A stretch of 64,000 bases of DNA from Bin87 sp034421995 (GTDB taxonomy: Bacteria; Chloroflexota; Dehalococcoidia; Lucifugimonadales; UBA3495). The notes below the pieces were generated by a model. The model saw nothing but the letters and a program-made list of their open reading frames with translations. It had not been told where the DNA came from and searched no databases. A program made the position numbers and the translations under genes. Location of the stretch: positions 1 to 64,000 of the forward strand of contig DAOUJY010000057.1 of NCBI GenBank assembly GCA_034421995.1. The letters run 5' to 3'. Below are positions 23,572-30,712 of this stretch, one piece after another (the stretch's first letter is position 1; each line of letters opens with the position of its first letter).

Positions 23572-25053
23572 ATGACTTCCAAATCCGCCGCAACGGTCAC
23601 GGCGCCGATGTACTTCGGCTGGTACATCGTCGCCACCTGTTTCTTCGTGTCCTTCCTGTCCATGCCGGGGCGTCAGGGATTTGGCCTCTTCGTTACCGAG
23701 ATGGAACCCACCTTCGGCTGGGACCGCTCCGACATCTCCTGGGTGGGTTCCATAGGCTTCTTACTCAACGGGGCCATGCAGCCCATCATGGGCGCCCTGT
23801 TCGACAAGTATGGCCCGCGCCGCGTGTTCGGCATCGGCCTCTCCATAATGGGTCTCGCCATCATGAGCCTGGCCTTCATGATGGACTTGGAACACATGGT
23901 GAACCTGGGCTTCGTCAGCATACCGCTGGACCTGCTGTGGTTCATCTTCGTCTTCTCCATCATCATCAACACCTGCCTGAGCGCGGCTTCCATTACCAAC
24001 ATGCTGGCGCTGGTGGTGCGCTGGTTCCGGCGCAAGCGCAGCAAGGCCACCGGCCTGGCCGCCGCCGGCACCTCCATAGGCGGCCTGCTGATGATCCCCT
24101 TCGCCGCCTACCTGATGGGCGTCATCGACAACGCCACTCTCAACATCGCCGGCATGGAGCTGGTGGGCTGGCGCACCGTGTGGTTCCTGCTGGGAGCCAT
24201 GGTGGTGTTCCTGTCCGCGCCCCTGGCCGTGTTCTTCCTCCGTCCCAACCCGCAGGAAATGGGCCTCAACCCCGACGGCGACCCGAACCCGGAAGACCTC
24301 CCCGCCGGCAGCGCGCTCCAACGGGGGCCATCCGGCGGTCACTACGAGGTGAACAGCTGGCGGCAGTGTTTCAAGACGCCTCCCATGTGGCAACTGTCCG
24401 GCGCGTACGTCGTCTGCGGCATTACCACCGGACTGTTGAGCATTCACTTCATCCCCTACGCTGAAGACATCCTCCCGGAAACGGTCAACTTCCTGTGGAT
24501 GACCTTCGATGAGAAAAAGGTTTTCGCCGCGTTGCTGTTCGGCGTAATGACCGGACTCAACGCCGCCGGCGTCATCATCACCGGGTTCATGGGCGACCGG
24601 ATGCGCCGCAAGAACGTGCTGTCGTTGGTGTATGCCACTCGCGGCGTGGCGTTCATGTGCCTGGTGTTCCTGCCCGTATTCGGCCACCCCATGCTGGGGT
24701 TGGTGGCTTTCGCGCTGTTGTCGGGAATGTCATGGGTTGCCTCCGTGCCCCTGACGTCCACGCTGACCGCGGACGTGTACGGCTTCCGCGCCCTGGGCAC
24801 CATCAGCGGCTGGGTATTCTTCTCCCACCAGATCGGTTCCTTCTTCAGCATCCAGTTCGCCGGCTACGCCTACGAGTGGTTCGGAGAGAGCTACTTCTGG
24901 CCCTTCCTCATCGCCGGCCTGACGCTGATTCCGGCGTCCATCGCCGCCTACAGCATCAAGGAATACCACTACTCAGGGCGTTACAACCCCCGGCCCGCCG
25001 AGGGCGGTCCGCAGCTGGCCACGGCAAGCGCCGGCGCCGGGACCCGCTATTAG
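23572..25053 (+). CDS. MFS transporter (oxalate/formate or monocarboxylate-like)
   Basis: A 493-residue, twelve-helix major facilitator protein starting MTSKSAATVTAPMYFGWYIV. It has GRQGFGLFVTEMEPTFGWDRSDISWVGS in the first third, a loop like KYGPRRVFGIGL, and a large central cytoplasmic loop. This layout resembles the oxalate:formate/monocarboxylate branch, which suggests carboxylate transport but does not prove it. A small membrane-protein gene follows 39 bases downstream. Confidence 0.85.
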   Translation: MTSKSAATVTAPMYFGWYIVATCFFVSFLSMPGRQGFGLFVTEMEPTFGWDRSDISWVGSIGFLLNGAMQPIMGALFDKYGPRRVFGIGLSIMGLAIMSLAFMMDLEHMVNLGFVSIPLDLLWFIFVFSIIINTCLSAASITNMLALVVRWFRRKRSKATGLAAAGTSIGGLLMIPFAAYLMGVIDNATLNIAGMELVGWRTVWFLLGAMVVFLSAPLAVFFLRPNPQEMGLNPDGDPNPEDLPAGSALQRGPSGGHYEVNSWRQCFKTPPMWQLSGAYVVCGITTGLLSIHFIPYAEDILPETVNFLWMTFDEKKVFAALLFGVMTGLNAAGVIITGFMGDRMRRKNVLSLVYATRGVAFMCLVFLPVFGHPMLGLVAFALLSGMSWVASVPLTSTLTADVYGFRALGTISGWVFFSHQIGSFFSIQFAGYAYEWFGESYFWPFLIAGLTLIPASIAAYSIKEYHYSGRYNPRPAEGGPQLATASAGAGTRY

Positions 25054-25092
25054 GGCTGATTACCCGCACACCCACTCCTGGAGGTGACGGGG

Positions 25093-25359
25093 ATGACTGG
25101 AATAACCGTCGCGGCGATACTGGCCGCCCTGGGGCAGCACCACGGGGAAGCCGACCCCACGTTGCTCCAGTGGATAATGGCGGCGCTCAGCCATATCCTG
25201 GTGGGGACCCTCGGCTTCACCGAGCTCACCATCGTCATCATCATCGGCATAATCATCATCGCCATGCCGGCCCTGATATTCATCGCCTACTGGGCGAGCA
25301 CCCGCCGCGCCGCGCCCAGGGCGGCGGAGGGCGACGAGCCGGTCTTGCATCAGGAGTAA
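25093..25359 (+). CDS. Small membrane protein
   Basis: An 88-residue protein with an N-terminal amphipathic region and one strong membrane helix (LTIVIIIGIIIIAMPALIFIAYW). It may be an accessory of the MFS transporter just upstream. The ATG at 25093 follows GGAGGTGACGGGG; an in-frame GTG at 25084 is the alternative. No family recognised. Confidence 0.6.
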   Translation: MTGITVAAILAALGQHHGEADPTLLQWIMAALSHILVGTLGFTELTIVIIIGIIIIAMPALIFIAYWASTRRAAPRAAEGDEPVLHQE

Positions 25360-25363
25360 CCCA

Positions 25364-26140
25364 GTGACCACGCCTTACATTGCCCGGCGGAAACCGGGCC
25401 GGCCGCCGGAACCGGACGACGGGGTTTATTACCCGATGGCCTGCGACGTTCTCCCGGTGGTGGGTATGTTTCATTTCGTCCCTCAAGCCTATATGCAGGC
25501 CGCCCTGGAGTCGTGGCTCGATGACCCGACGACGCTGGTAGCCGCCGAGATGTTCATCTACTACGAGGAGGGCAACCCCAGGGTTTTCGTTGCGCCCGAT
25601 GTGTACGTCATTCCAAATGTGGGCGACGAGCCGCGCTGGTCGTATTTCATGTGGCTGGAGCACGAGGTTCCGAGCTTCGCCATGGAAGTGGTGTCGCCAA
25701 GCAGCGTCCGCAACGACCTGGCGCGCAAGTGGGACCTGTACCAGTCCTGGGGAGTGCAGGAGTACTGGCAGTACGACCCGGAAGGGCTGTACATGCGTCC
25801 ACTTCTGCGCGGCAACCGACTGGTGGATGGCCGGTACGTGCCCATCGAGGTTCAGATCGATCCCGAGAGCGACTTGTGCCTGGGTTTCAGCCCGCTGCTG
25901 GGGTTGGAGTTATTGGGAAGACGAACCTGGTTCCGGTTCCGAGATCCGGCAACCGGGCAGTTGTTGCGCAACCGGCGGGAAATTGAGCGGGAGTGGCAGG
26001 CGGCGGAGCAGGCCCGGCAAGTGGCGGAACAGGGTAGATTGGCAGCGGAGCAGGCGCTGGATCAAGAGCGGGCCGCCCGTCTCGAGCTGGAACGTCGGCT
26101 GCGCGAACGCGGCATCGACCCGACCAACGGGACTGCCTAG
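25364..26140 (+). CDS. Uma2-family (DUF820) protein with coiled-coil tail
   Basis: A 258-residue protein. The PD-(D/E)xK-like core shows VAPDVYVIPN, FAMEVVSPSSVRND and KWDLYQSWGVQEYWQYDPEG, standard for Uma2/DUF820 proteins. The last 60 residues are a Gln/Ala/Arg-rich coiled coil. The fold is nuclease-like; the cellular role of the family is not settled. Confidence 0.85.
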   Translation: MTTPYIARRKPGRPPEPDDGVYYPMACDVLPVVGMFHFVPQAYMQAALESWLDDPTTLVAAEMFIYYEEGNPRVFVAPDVYVIPNVGDEPRWSYFMWLEHEVPSFAMEVVSPSSVRNDLARKWDLYQSWGVQEYWQYDPEGLYMRPLLRGNRLVDGRYVPIEVQIDPESDLCLGFSPLLGLELLGRRTWFRFRDPATGQLLRNRREIEREWQAAEQARQVAEQGRLAAEQALDQERAARLELERRLRERGIDPTNGTA

Positions 26141-26186
26141 CAGCCGCCCAACCGGCTCATCGTGAGCCGTGCTATCATCAAACGCC

Positions 26187-27059
26187 ATGTGCGCCGCCGT
26201 TCGTAAAGCCGTAATCCCCGCCGCCGGGTTGGGCACCCGGTTCCTGCCGGTAACCCGCTCCGTGCCCAAGGAGCTATTGCCCATTCTGGACCGGCCCATG
26301 CTGCAATACGTGGTTGAGGAGGCGGCGGAGGCCGGTATCACCGACGTCATCGTCGTAACGTCACCGGGCAAGGAGGGCATCGCCGAGTACTTCCGTCCCC
26401 GGCCCGATTTGGAGACCCGCCTGGTCGACGATGCGGCGCTGCTGGAGAAGGTCAGTTCCGGCGCGCGGCTGGCCGACGTGTCCTTCGTGATCCAGGAGGA
26501 ACCGCTGGGTTTGGGACACGCCGTGCTGACGGCCCGGGAAGCCGTGGGCAACGAACCCTTCGCCGTCATCCTGCCCGACGACATTGTGGAGCACACTCCC
26601 GGCGTCCTGTCCCAGATGCTAGCCGCCACCGCCCATGCCGATGATGCAGCCTCCGTAGCCGTGGAACGGGTGCCCTGGGAGATCGTACACAACTACGGCG
26701 TAGTGGACACCGAACCGGCCGGCGAACGATTGCACCGGGTCAACGGGCTGGTGGAGAAACCGCCGCCGGGCACGGCGCCATCCAACCTGTCCATCGTGGG
26801 GCGCTACCTGCTGCCGCCGCAGATCTTCGAGTGCCTGGAGCGCACGCCGCCGGGAGCGCGGGGCGAGATCCAGCTGACCGACGGCCTGGCCCTGCTGATG
26901 GAAGACGTCGCGCTCTACGCCTGCGAGTTCGCGGGCATCCGCTACGACGGCGGCAACCCCATGGGCCTGCTGCGGGCGTCGCTGGAATACGCGCTGCGAC
27001 GGGAGGACACCCGAGCGGCGGCGGCCGATTTGATCCGAAGGGTCGCCGCCGAGTTGTAG
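26187..27059 (+). CDS. galU: UTP-glucose-1-phosphate uridylyltransferase
   Basis: About 290 residues. The nucleotidyltransferase motif reads AVIPAAGLGTRFLPVTRSVP then KELLPILDRPMLQYVVEEA. Later come VILPDDIV and GEIQLTDGLALLM. It makes UDP-glucose for cell-surface polysaccharide. The ATG at 26187 was chosen over a GTG at 26169 because the family motif starts ten residues later. Confidence 0.92.
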   Translation: MCAAVRKAVIPAAGLGTRFLPVTRSVPKELLPILDRPMLQYVVEEAAEAGITDVIVVTSPGKEGIAEYFRPRPDLETRLVDDAALLEKVSSGARLADVSFVIQEEPLGLGHAVLTAREAVGNEPFAVILPDDIVEHTPGVLSQMLAATAHADDAASVAVERVPWEIVHNYGVVDTEPAGERLHRVNGLVEKPPPGTAPSNLSIVGRYLLPPQIFECLERTPPGARGEIQLTDGLALLMEDVALYACEFAGIRYDGGNPMGLLRASLEYALRREDTRAAAADLIRRVAAEL

Positions 27060-27180
27060 CCCTGTCCGGTTCAATTGACACTCCCGGCGGGGCCACCGTA
27101 GAATTGCCGGGCGATTTGCGGGCAGCCGGTACGATGACGCCACTGCCCCGCTTCAGCCCTGACAGAGGAGACGCCAAGCC

Positions 27181-27417
27181 ATGGCTACGAAAGCCTTTTT
27201 GCTGGTTGAAACCGCCGTTGGTCGTACCCGCGACGTGGCCAACACCCTGCGCGACTTGGACGGTTGCGAGTCGGTTGACGTGGTCACCGGCCCTTACGAC
27301 ATCATCGCGGTAATCTCCGGCGACGATATGTCCGTGGTCGGTGGACTGGTCACCGAAAAGATCCATACCGTCGTCGGCGTGGTACGCACCGTAACTTGCG
27401 TAGCCGTGGATGCCTGA
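27181..27417 (+). CDS. Stand-alone Lrp/AsnC ligand-binding (RAM) domain protein
   Basis: A 78-residue protein equal to the C-terminal domain of Lrp/AsnC regulators: AFLLVETAVGRTRDVANTLR, VDVVTGPYDIIAVISGDD and a final VVRTVTCVAV. There is no helix-turn-helix. Stand-alone RAM proteins may bind amino acids or modulate full-length regulators. Start preceded by GAGGAGACGCC. Confidence 0.8.
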   Translation: MATKAFLLVETAVGRTRDVANTLRDLDGCESVDVVTGPYDIIAVISGDDMSVVGGLVTEKIHTVVGVVRTVTCVAVDA

Positions 27418-27439
27418 CCATCGTTCCTGAATTCCAGCG

Positions 27440-27467
27440 GTAGGGGCGAATAATTATTCGCCCCTAC
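27440..27467. repeat. Palindrome GGGGCGAATAATTATTCGCC-type
   Basis: Perfect palindrome running GTAGGGGCGAATAA and its mirror. A second copy is at 49335-49359. Placed between two genes read in the same direction. Confidence 0.8.
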
Positions 27468-27501
27468 GTATCGCGCCGGCCGGAGCGCCAAGGAGGCCCA
27501 G

Positions 27502-28677
27502 TTGGAGTACCGCTTTACTCCCGACGACGACCAATTTCGCGGCGAGTTGCGCCAGTTCATCCAGTCCGAATTACCGCCGGATTGGGAAGGAGGCGGGCGC
27601 TGGCCCGAGGAGTACGACTGGGACTTCACCATGCATCTGCGGGGCCGGCTGGCCGAGCGCGGCTGGCTGACCATGCACTGGCCCGAGGAATATGGCGGGC
27701 AGGACGCCTCTCCCGTGCGCTCGGCCATCTACAACGAGGAACTGGCCTACCTGCGCGCTCCGGGCCGGGACATCTTCGGCGTGCGAATGCTTGGCCCGAC
27801 CCTGATGATCCACGGCAGCGAGGAGCAGAAGCAGACCCACCTGCCGCCCATCGCCCGGGGTGAAATCCAGTGGTGCCAGGGCTACAGCGAGCCGGAGTCG
27901 GGGTCCGACCTGGCATCGCTGAGCACCCGGGCCGTCCGTGACGGCGACGAGTACGTCATCAACGGCTCCAAGATCTGGACGACATTGGCCCACCGTTCCG
28001 ACTGGATAATGTGCCTGGCCCGCACCGACCCGGAAGCGCCTCGGCACCGGGGCATCAGCTTCATCCTGGTGGACATGAAATCCCCCGGCGTTGCGGTGCG
28101 CCCGGTAATCAACATGACCGGCGGCCATGAGTTCAACCAAGTGATTTTCGATAACGTGCGCGTGCCCGCCAGCAACCTCGTCGGAGAGGAAAATCGGGGT
28201 TGGTACGTCGCGGTTACCCTGCTGGACTTCGAGCGTTCCGGCATCGACTATTCGGCCATCGCCCGCCGCCTGCTGGACGATACGCGGGAGTACGCGGGCA
28301 AGGTGTCGCGCAATGGCGAGAAAGTTACCCAGCAGCCATGGGTGCGCAACCTGCTGGCCGACCGCTACGTGGAATGCGAGGTGGCCCGCCTGATGGCCTA
28401 CAACGTGGCCTGGATGCAGGGCGAGGGGCTGGTGCCCAACAAAGAGGCGTCCATGAGCAAGGCCTTCGGCAGCGAAACCCTGCACCGCTCGGCCAACAGC
28501 GTGCTGGAGATCGCCGGATTGCCGGGCGCAATGGCGCGAGGCGAAGAACGGGCGCCGCTGAAGGGCAGACTGCCCGAGAACTGGATGATCAGCTTCTCCC
28601 ACAAGATCGCCGGCGGCACCTCGGAAGTGCAGCGAGGGATCATCGCCGGCCGGGGGTTGGGACTGCCGCGGGGCTAG
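27502..28677 (+). CDS. Acyl-CoA dehydrogenase family protein
   Basis: A 391-residue FAD flavoprotein. Typical segments are WLTMHWPEEYGGQDASPV, the FAD/substrate region WCQGYSEPESGSDLASL, VINGSKIWTT, RGISFILVDMKSPGV and the C-terminal HKIAGGTSEVQRGIIAGRGLG. It catalyses alpha-beta dehydrogenation of an acyl-CoA; chain specificity is not evident. Start is TTG, five bases after AGGAGG. Confidence 0.92.
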   Translation: MEYRFTPDDDQFRGELRQFIQSELPPDWEGGGRWPEEYDWDFTMHLRGRLAERGWLTMHWPEEYGGQDASPVRSAIYNEELAYLRAPGRDIFGVRMLGPTLMIHGSEEQKQTHLPPIARGEIQWCQGYSEPESGSDLASLSTRAVRDGDEYVINGSKIWTTLAHRSDWIMCLARTDPEAPRHRGISFILVDMKSPGVAVRPVINMTGGHEFNQVIFDNVRVPASNLVGEENRGWYVAVTLLDFERSGIDYSAIARRLLDDTREYAGKVSRNGEKVTQQPWVRNLLADRYVECEVARLMAYNVAWMQGEGLVPNKEASMSKAFGSETLHRSANSVLEIAGLPGAMARGEERAPLKGRLPENWMISFSHKIAGGTSEVQRGIIAGRGLGLPRG

Positions 28678-29072
28678 GGCTGCGGCTGTTCCTCGTCTCC
28701 GGCCAGTCTCTGGGCCAGTTCCGGCGATAGGGAAGCCCCATGCGCTTCCAGTATCTTAGCAATGCGCTCGCGTTCTGCCGCGATACCTTCCCGGCGACCC
28801 CGTTCGCGGGCTTTGCGTTCCACGGCTTCTTTGGCGGCGAAGAACAATTTAAAACCTCCATACAGTGCGGCTGTAGTTGGAAACAGCAACCCCGTCGCCG
28901 TTATTATAACCCCATCTTCCTGGTTGGTCAGTCCGTAGAGATAGCCCAGCAGGGGCCGGCCGGCGCAAGATACGCAACTATTGAGCGCGACTGCCAGCGC
29001 CATGCTGGCGCTGACCGACGCCGCGCCGTCGAAGAACCGCCATAGGGAGCGATTGCGGTCGTCATTCTGCAT
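28674..29072 (-). CDS. Small membrane protein with charged coiled-coil tail
   Basis: About 132 residues. Two hydrophobic stretches (SASMALAVALNSCV and ITATGLLFPTTAALYGGFKLFF) are followed by an Arg/Glu-rich helix (ERKARERGRREGIAAERERIA) and an acidic end. The layout resembles 50243-50716. Start at 29072, six bases after GGAGG and overlapping the upstream gene by 11 bases. Function unknown. Confidence 0.55.
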   Translation of the reverse strand: MQNDDRNRSLWRFFDGAASVSASMALAVALNSCVSCAGRPLLGYLYGLTNQEDGVIITATGLLFPTTAALYGGFKLFFAAKEAVERKARERGRREGIAAERERIAKILEAHGASLSPELAQRLAGDEEQPQP

Positions 29073-29436
29073 CGCCATCCTCCGGCAGGGCCGGCCAGGG
29101 CGCCAGGCTGGCGAAGACGGCGGCCTCGGCATGGGTCAGCTCTCGCATGGCTTCGCGACTGCGGTTGAGGACACGGAACACCGTGCGGGGCGTTATGGAA
29201 AACCGCTGCGCCGCATCGGCAATGGACAATCCTTCCTCGTGGATGATAGAAGTAATCCGCAGGTCCCGGGCCAGCCGGCGGTATTTGCCGAACCACTCCA
29301 TGTCATCGAACTTGCAGCGAGGTAGCGGACACTCCAGGCAGGTTACCGCGACCTCACATCCGTTATCCTCATAGTGGTCAAAAGGCGTTTCGTCGATTTG
29401 GTGTTGGCTGGGCGCAACGGCGTTGATAGCGTACAT
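29062..29436 (-). CDS. Cys-rich helix-turn-helix protein
   Basis: A 124-residue protein. A four-Cys cluster (CEVAVTCLECPLPRC) near residue 30 could bind a metal or Fe-S cluster. A helix-turn-helix follows (LSIADAAQRFSITPRTVFRVL) near residue 75. Probably a small transcription regulator, possibly of the membrane-protein gene it overlaps. Confidence 0.6.
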   Translation of the reverse strand: MYAINAVAPSQHQIDETPFDHYEDNGCEVAVTCLECPLPRCKFDDMEWFGKYRRLARDLRITSIIHEEGLSIADAAQRFSITPRTVFRVLNRSREAMRELTHAEAAVFASLAPWPALPEDGDAE

Positions 29437-29585
29437 TGCCAGACTCCGAAACAGACGTTCTAATATTTTTGCAGATTATAGAACTTCAGTTCGCGCGCCG
29501 TCAACCGAACACCCCACGCGGGTTTTCGGCTTTTGCGACCCGGGGCGGCCGGCAGCCGGGAACACAACCCAGACGGTTTTACATC

Positions 29586-30032
29586 CTATGGGGTCAGAAA
29601 CCGGCGCAGTATGGCGACAGCGGCCGCGGCGTCAATCGAGCCGGGTTCCCGGCTGGGCTCGCGCCCGGACTTCCGCAATTCGGCGGCGCCGGCGTGGGAC
29701 GTGAAGCCCTCGTCAACCGTCAGGACGGGAACGGCAGCGGCCCGTTTCAGGGCACGGACGAAGGAGGCAGTTTTGCGCGCCTGCTCACCGGCCACGCCAC
29801 GGGCGTCGTAGGGCATCCCGACGATGATGGCCACGGCGTCGCGCCGGCCGGCTTCATCCAGGATGGCGGCGACGTCGGCGCGACGGTTGCGCCGCTGCAC
29901 ATATCCGGCGGGCAGTATCAACTCGCCCGGCGGGATGCTCACGGCCATCCCAATCCGCCGGTCGCCCACGTCCAGCCCCAGCAGGCGTCCGGAGAGGGCG
30001 AGGGCTGACGGGTCGGGTGGTGGCGTGGTCAA
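29586..30032 (-). CDS. ruvX: Putative pre-16S rRNA nuclease / Holliday junction resolvase RuvX
   Basis: A 148-residue RNase H-like protein of the YqgF family. The first acidic residue is in LLGLDVGDRRIGMAVS. VAIIVGMPYDARG and a C-terminal TVDEGFTSHAGAAE supply the other family positions. It lies downstream of alaS, a common bacterial pairing, but a VapBC module sits between. Start is probably TTG at 30032. Confidence 0.85.
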   Translation of the reverse strand: MTTPPPDPSALALSGRLLGLDVGDRRIGMAVSIPPGELILPAGYVQRRNRRADVAAILDEAGRRDAVAIIVGMPYDARGVAGEQARKTASFVRALKRAAAVPVLTVDEGFTSHAGAAELRKSGREPSREPGSIDAAAAVAILRRFLTP

Positions 30033-30050
30033 TTGTGCAATGTCACTAAG

Positions 30051-30473
30051 TCAGCCGATTTGCAATTCTGAGAAATATGTGGAATAGAATCCTCGGTCTC
30101 TGGTCAGGAATGCGTCAGCGGTGGCGACGGCGTGGGCGCCAATCAGAAAATCGGCAAGGATTCTCGTCCTGGGACCGCCGGCGCGGCGGTATTGTCCCCA
30201 ACGCAACCCGGCGGTGTAGGCGATGTCCGTGTCTATCGGTGAAACCGTCGCTCCGATGTCGCTCAGAGCCTTGTCAAGAGCGCCGCGGCTATCGAAACGT
30301 GGGACCAACTCCGCGTACACAATATCGCAAACGATCAACGGGCCTCGGTCATAGGCAGTCCGGAGCAGTTCCCTTGATGCTTGGCTAGTTGCTGCATCCG
30401 GGAGGAATATGTCCAGCAAGACGTTGGTGTCAGCTGCCGTCGTTATATCTACGAAGTTCCGCAGCGTAGTCAT
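30051..30473 (-). CDS. PIN-domain toxin (VapC-like)
   Basis: About 140 residues. PIN acidic positions are visible in AADTNVLLDIF, CDIVYAELV, ADFLIGAHA and LTRDRGFY. It is a predicted Mg-dependent RNase. The ATG at 30473 overlaps the antitoxin gene by 44 bases. It lies between alaS and ruvX as part of an inserted toxin-antitoxin module. Confidence 0.85.
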   Translation of the reverse strand: MTTLRNFVDITTAADTNVLLDIFLPDAATSQASRELLRTAYDRGPLIVCDIVYAELVPRFDSRGALDKALSDIGATVSPIDTDIAYTAGLRWGQYRRAGGPRTRILADFLIGAHAVATADAFLTRDRGFYSTYFSELQIG

Positions 30474-30684
30474 AGCCTCGAATTTCCGACATATACTCGT
30501 CGGTGCTTCCGCCTTTGCCCAGGATGCCATAAATAGCGTCCACCGGATGCTGTCCCCTCACGCGCTTGCGGATGAGCAGTCCACCTTCGGTAGCCGTAAT
30601 TTCAACCTCCGCGTCGGGGTGCATCCCGAAACGGTCTCGCAAGTCTTTGGGTATGGTTATTTGACCCCTCTTGGAAATACGCAT
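30430..30684 (-). CDS. AbrB/MazE-type antitoxin (VapB-like)
   Basis: About 84 residues. The N-terminus RISKRGQITIPKDLRDRFGM is a classic SpoVT/AbrB swapped-hairpin DNA-binding domain. The C-terminal part (YMSEIRGYDYAAELRRYN) should wrap the toxin. It directly precedes and overlaps the PIN toxin gene. Two ATGs in tandem; the second is better spaced from GGAGG. Confidence 0.85.
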   Translation of the reverse strand: MRISKRGQITIPKDLRDRFGMHPDAEVEITATEGGLLIRKRVRGQHPVDAIYGILGKGGSTDEYMSEIRGYDYAAELRRYNDGS

Positions 30685-30712
30685 CATGTCCTCCCGATTC
30701 CCGGTTTGATTA

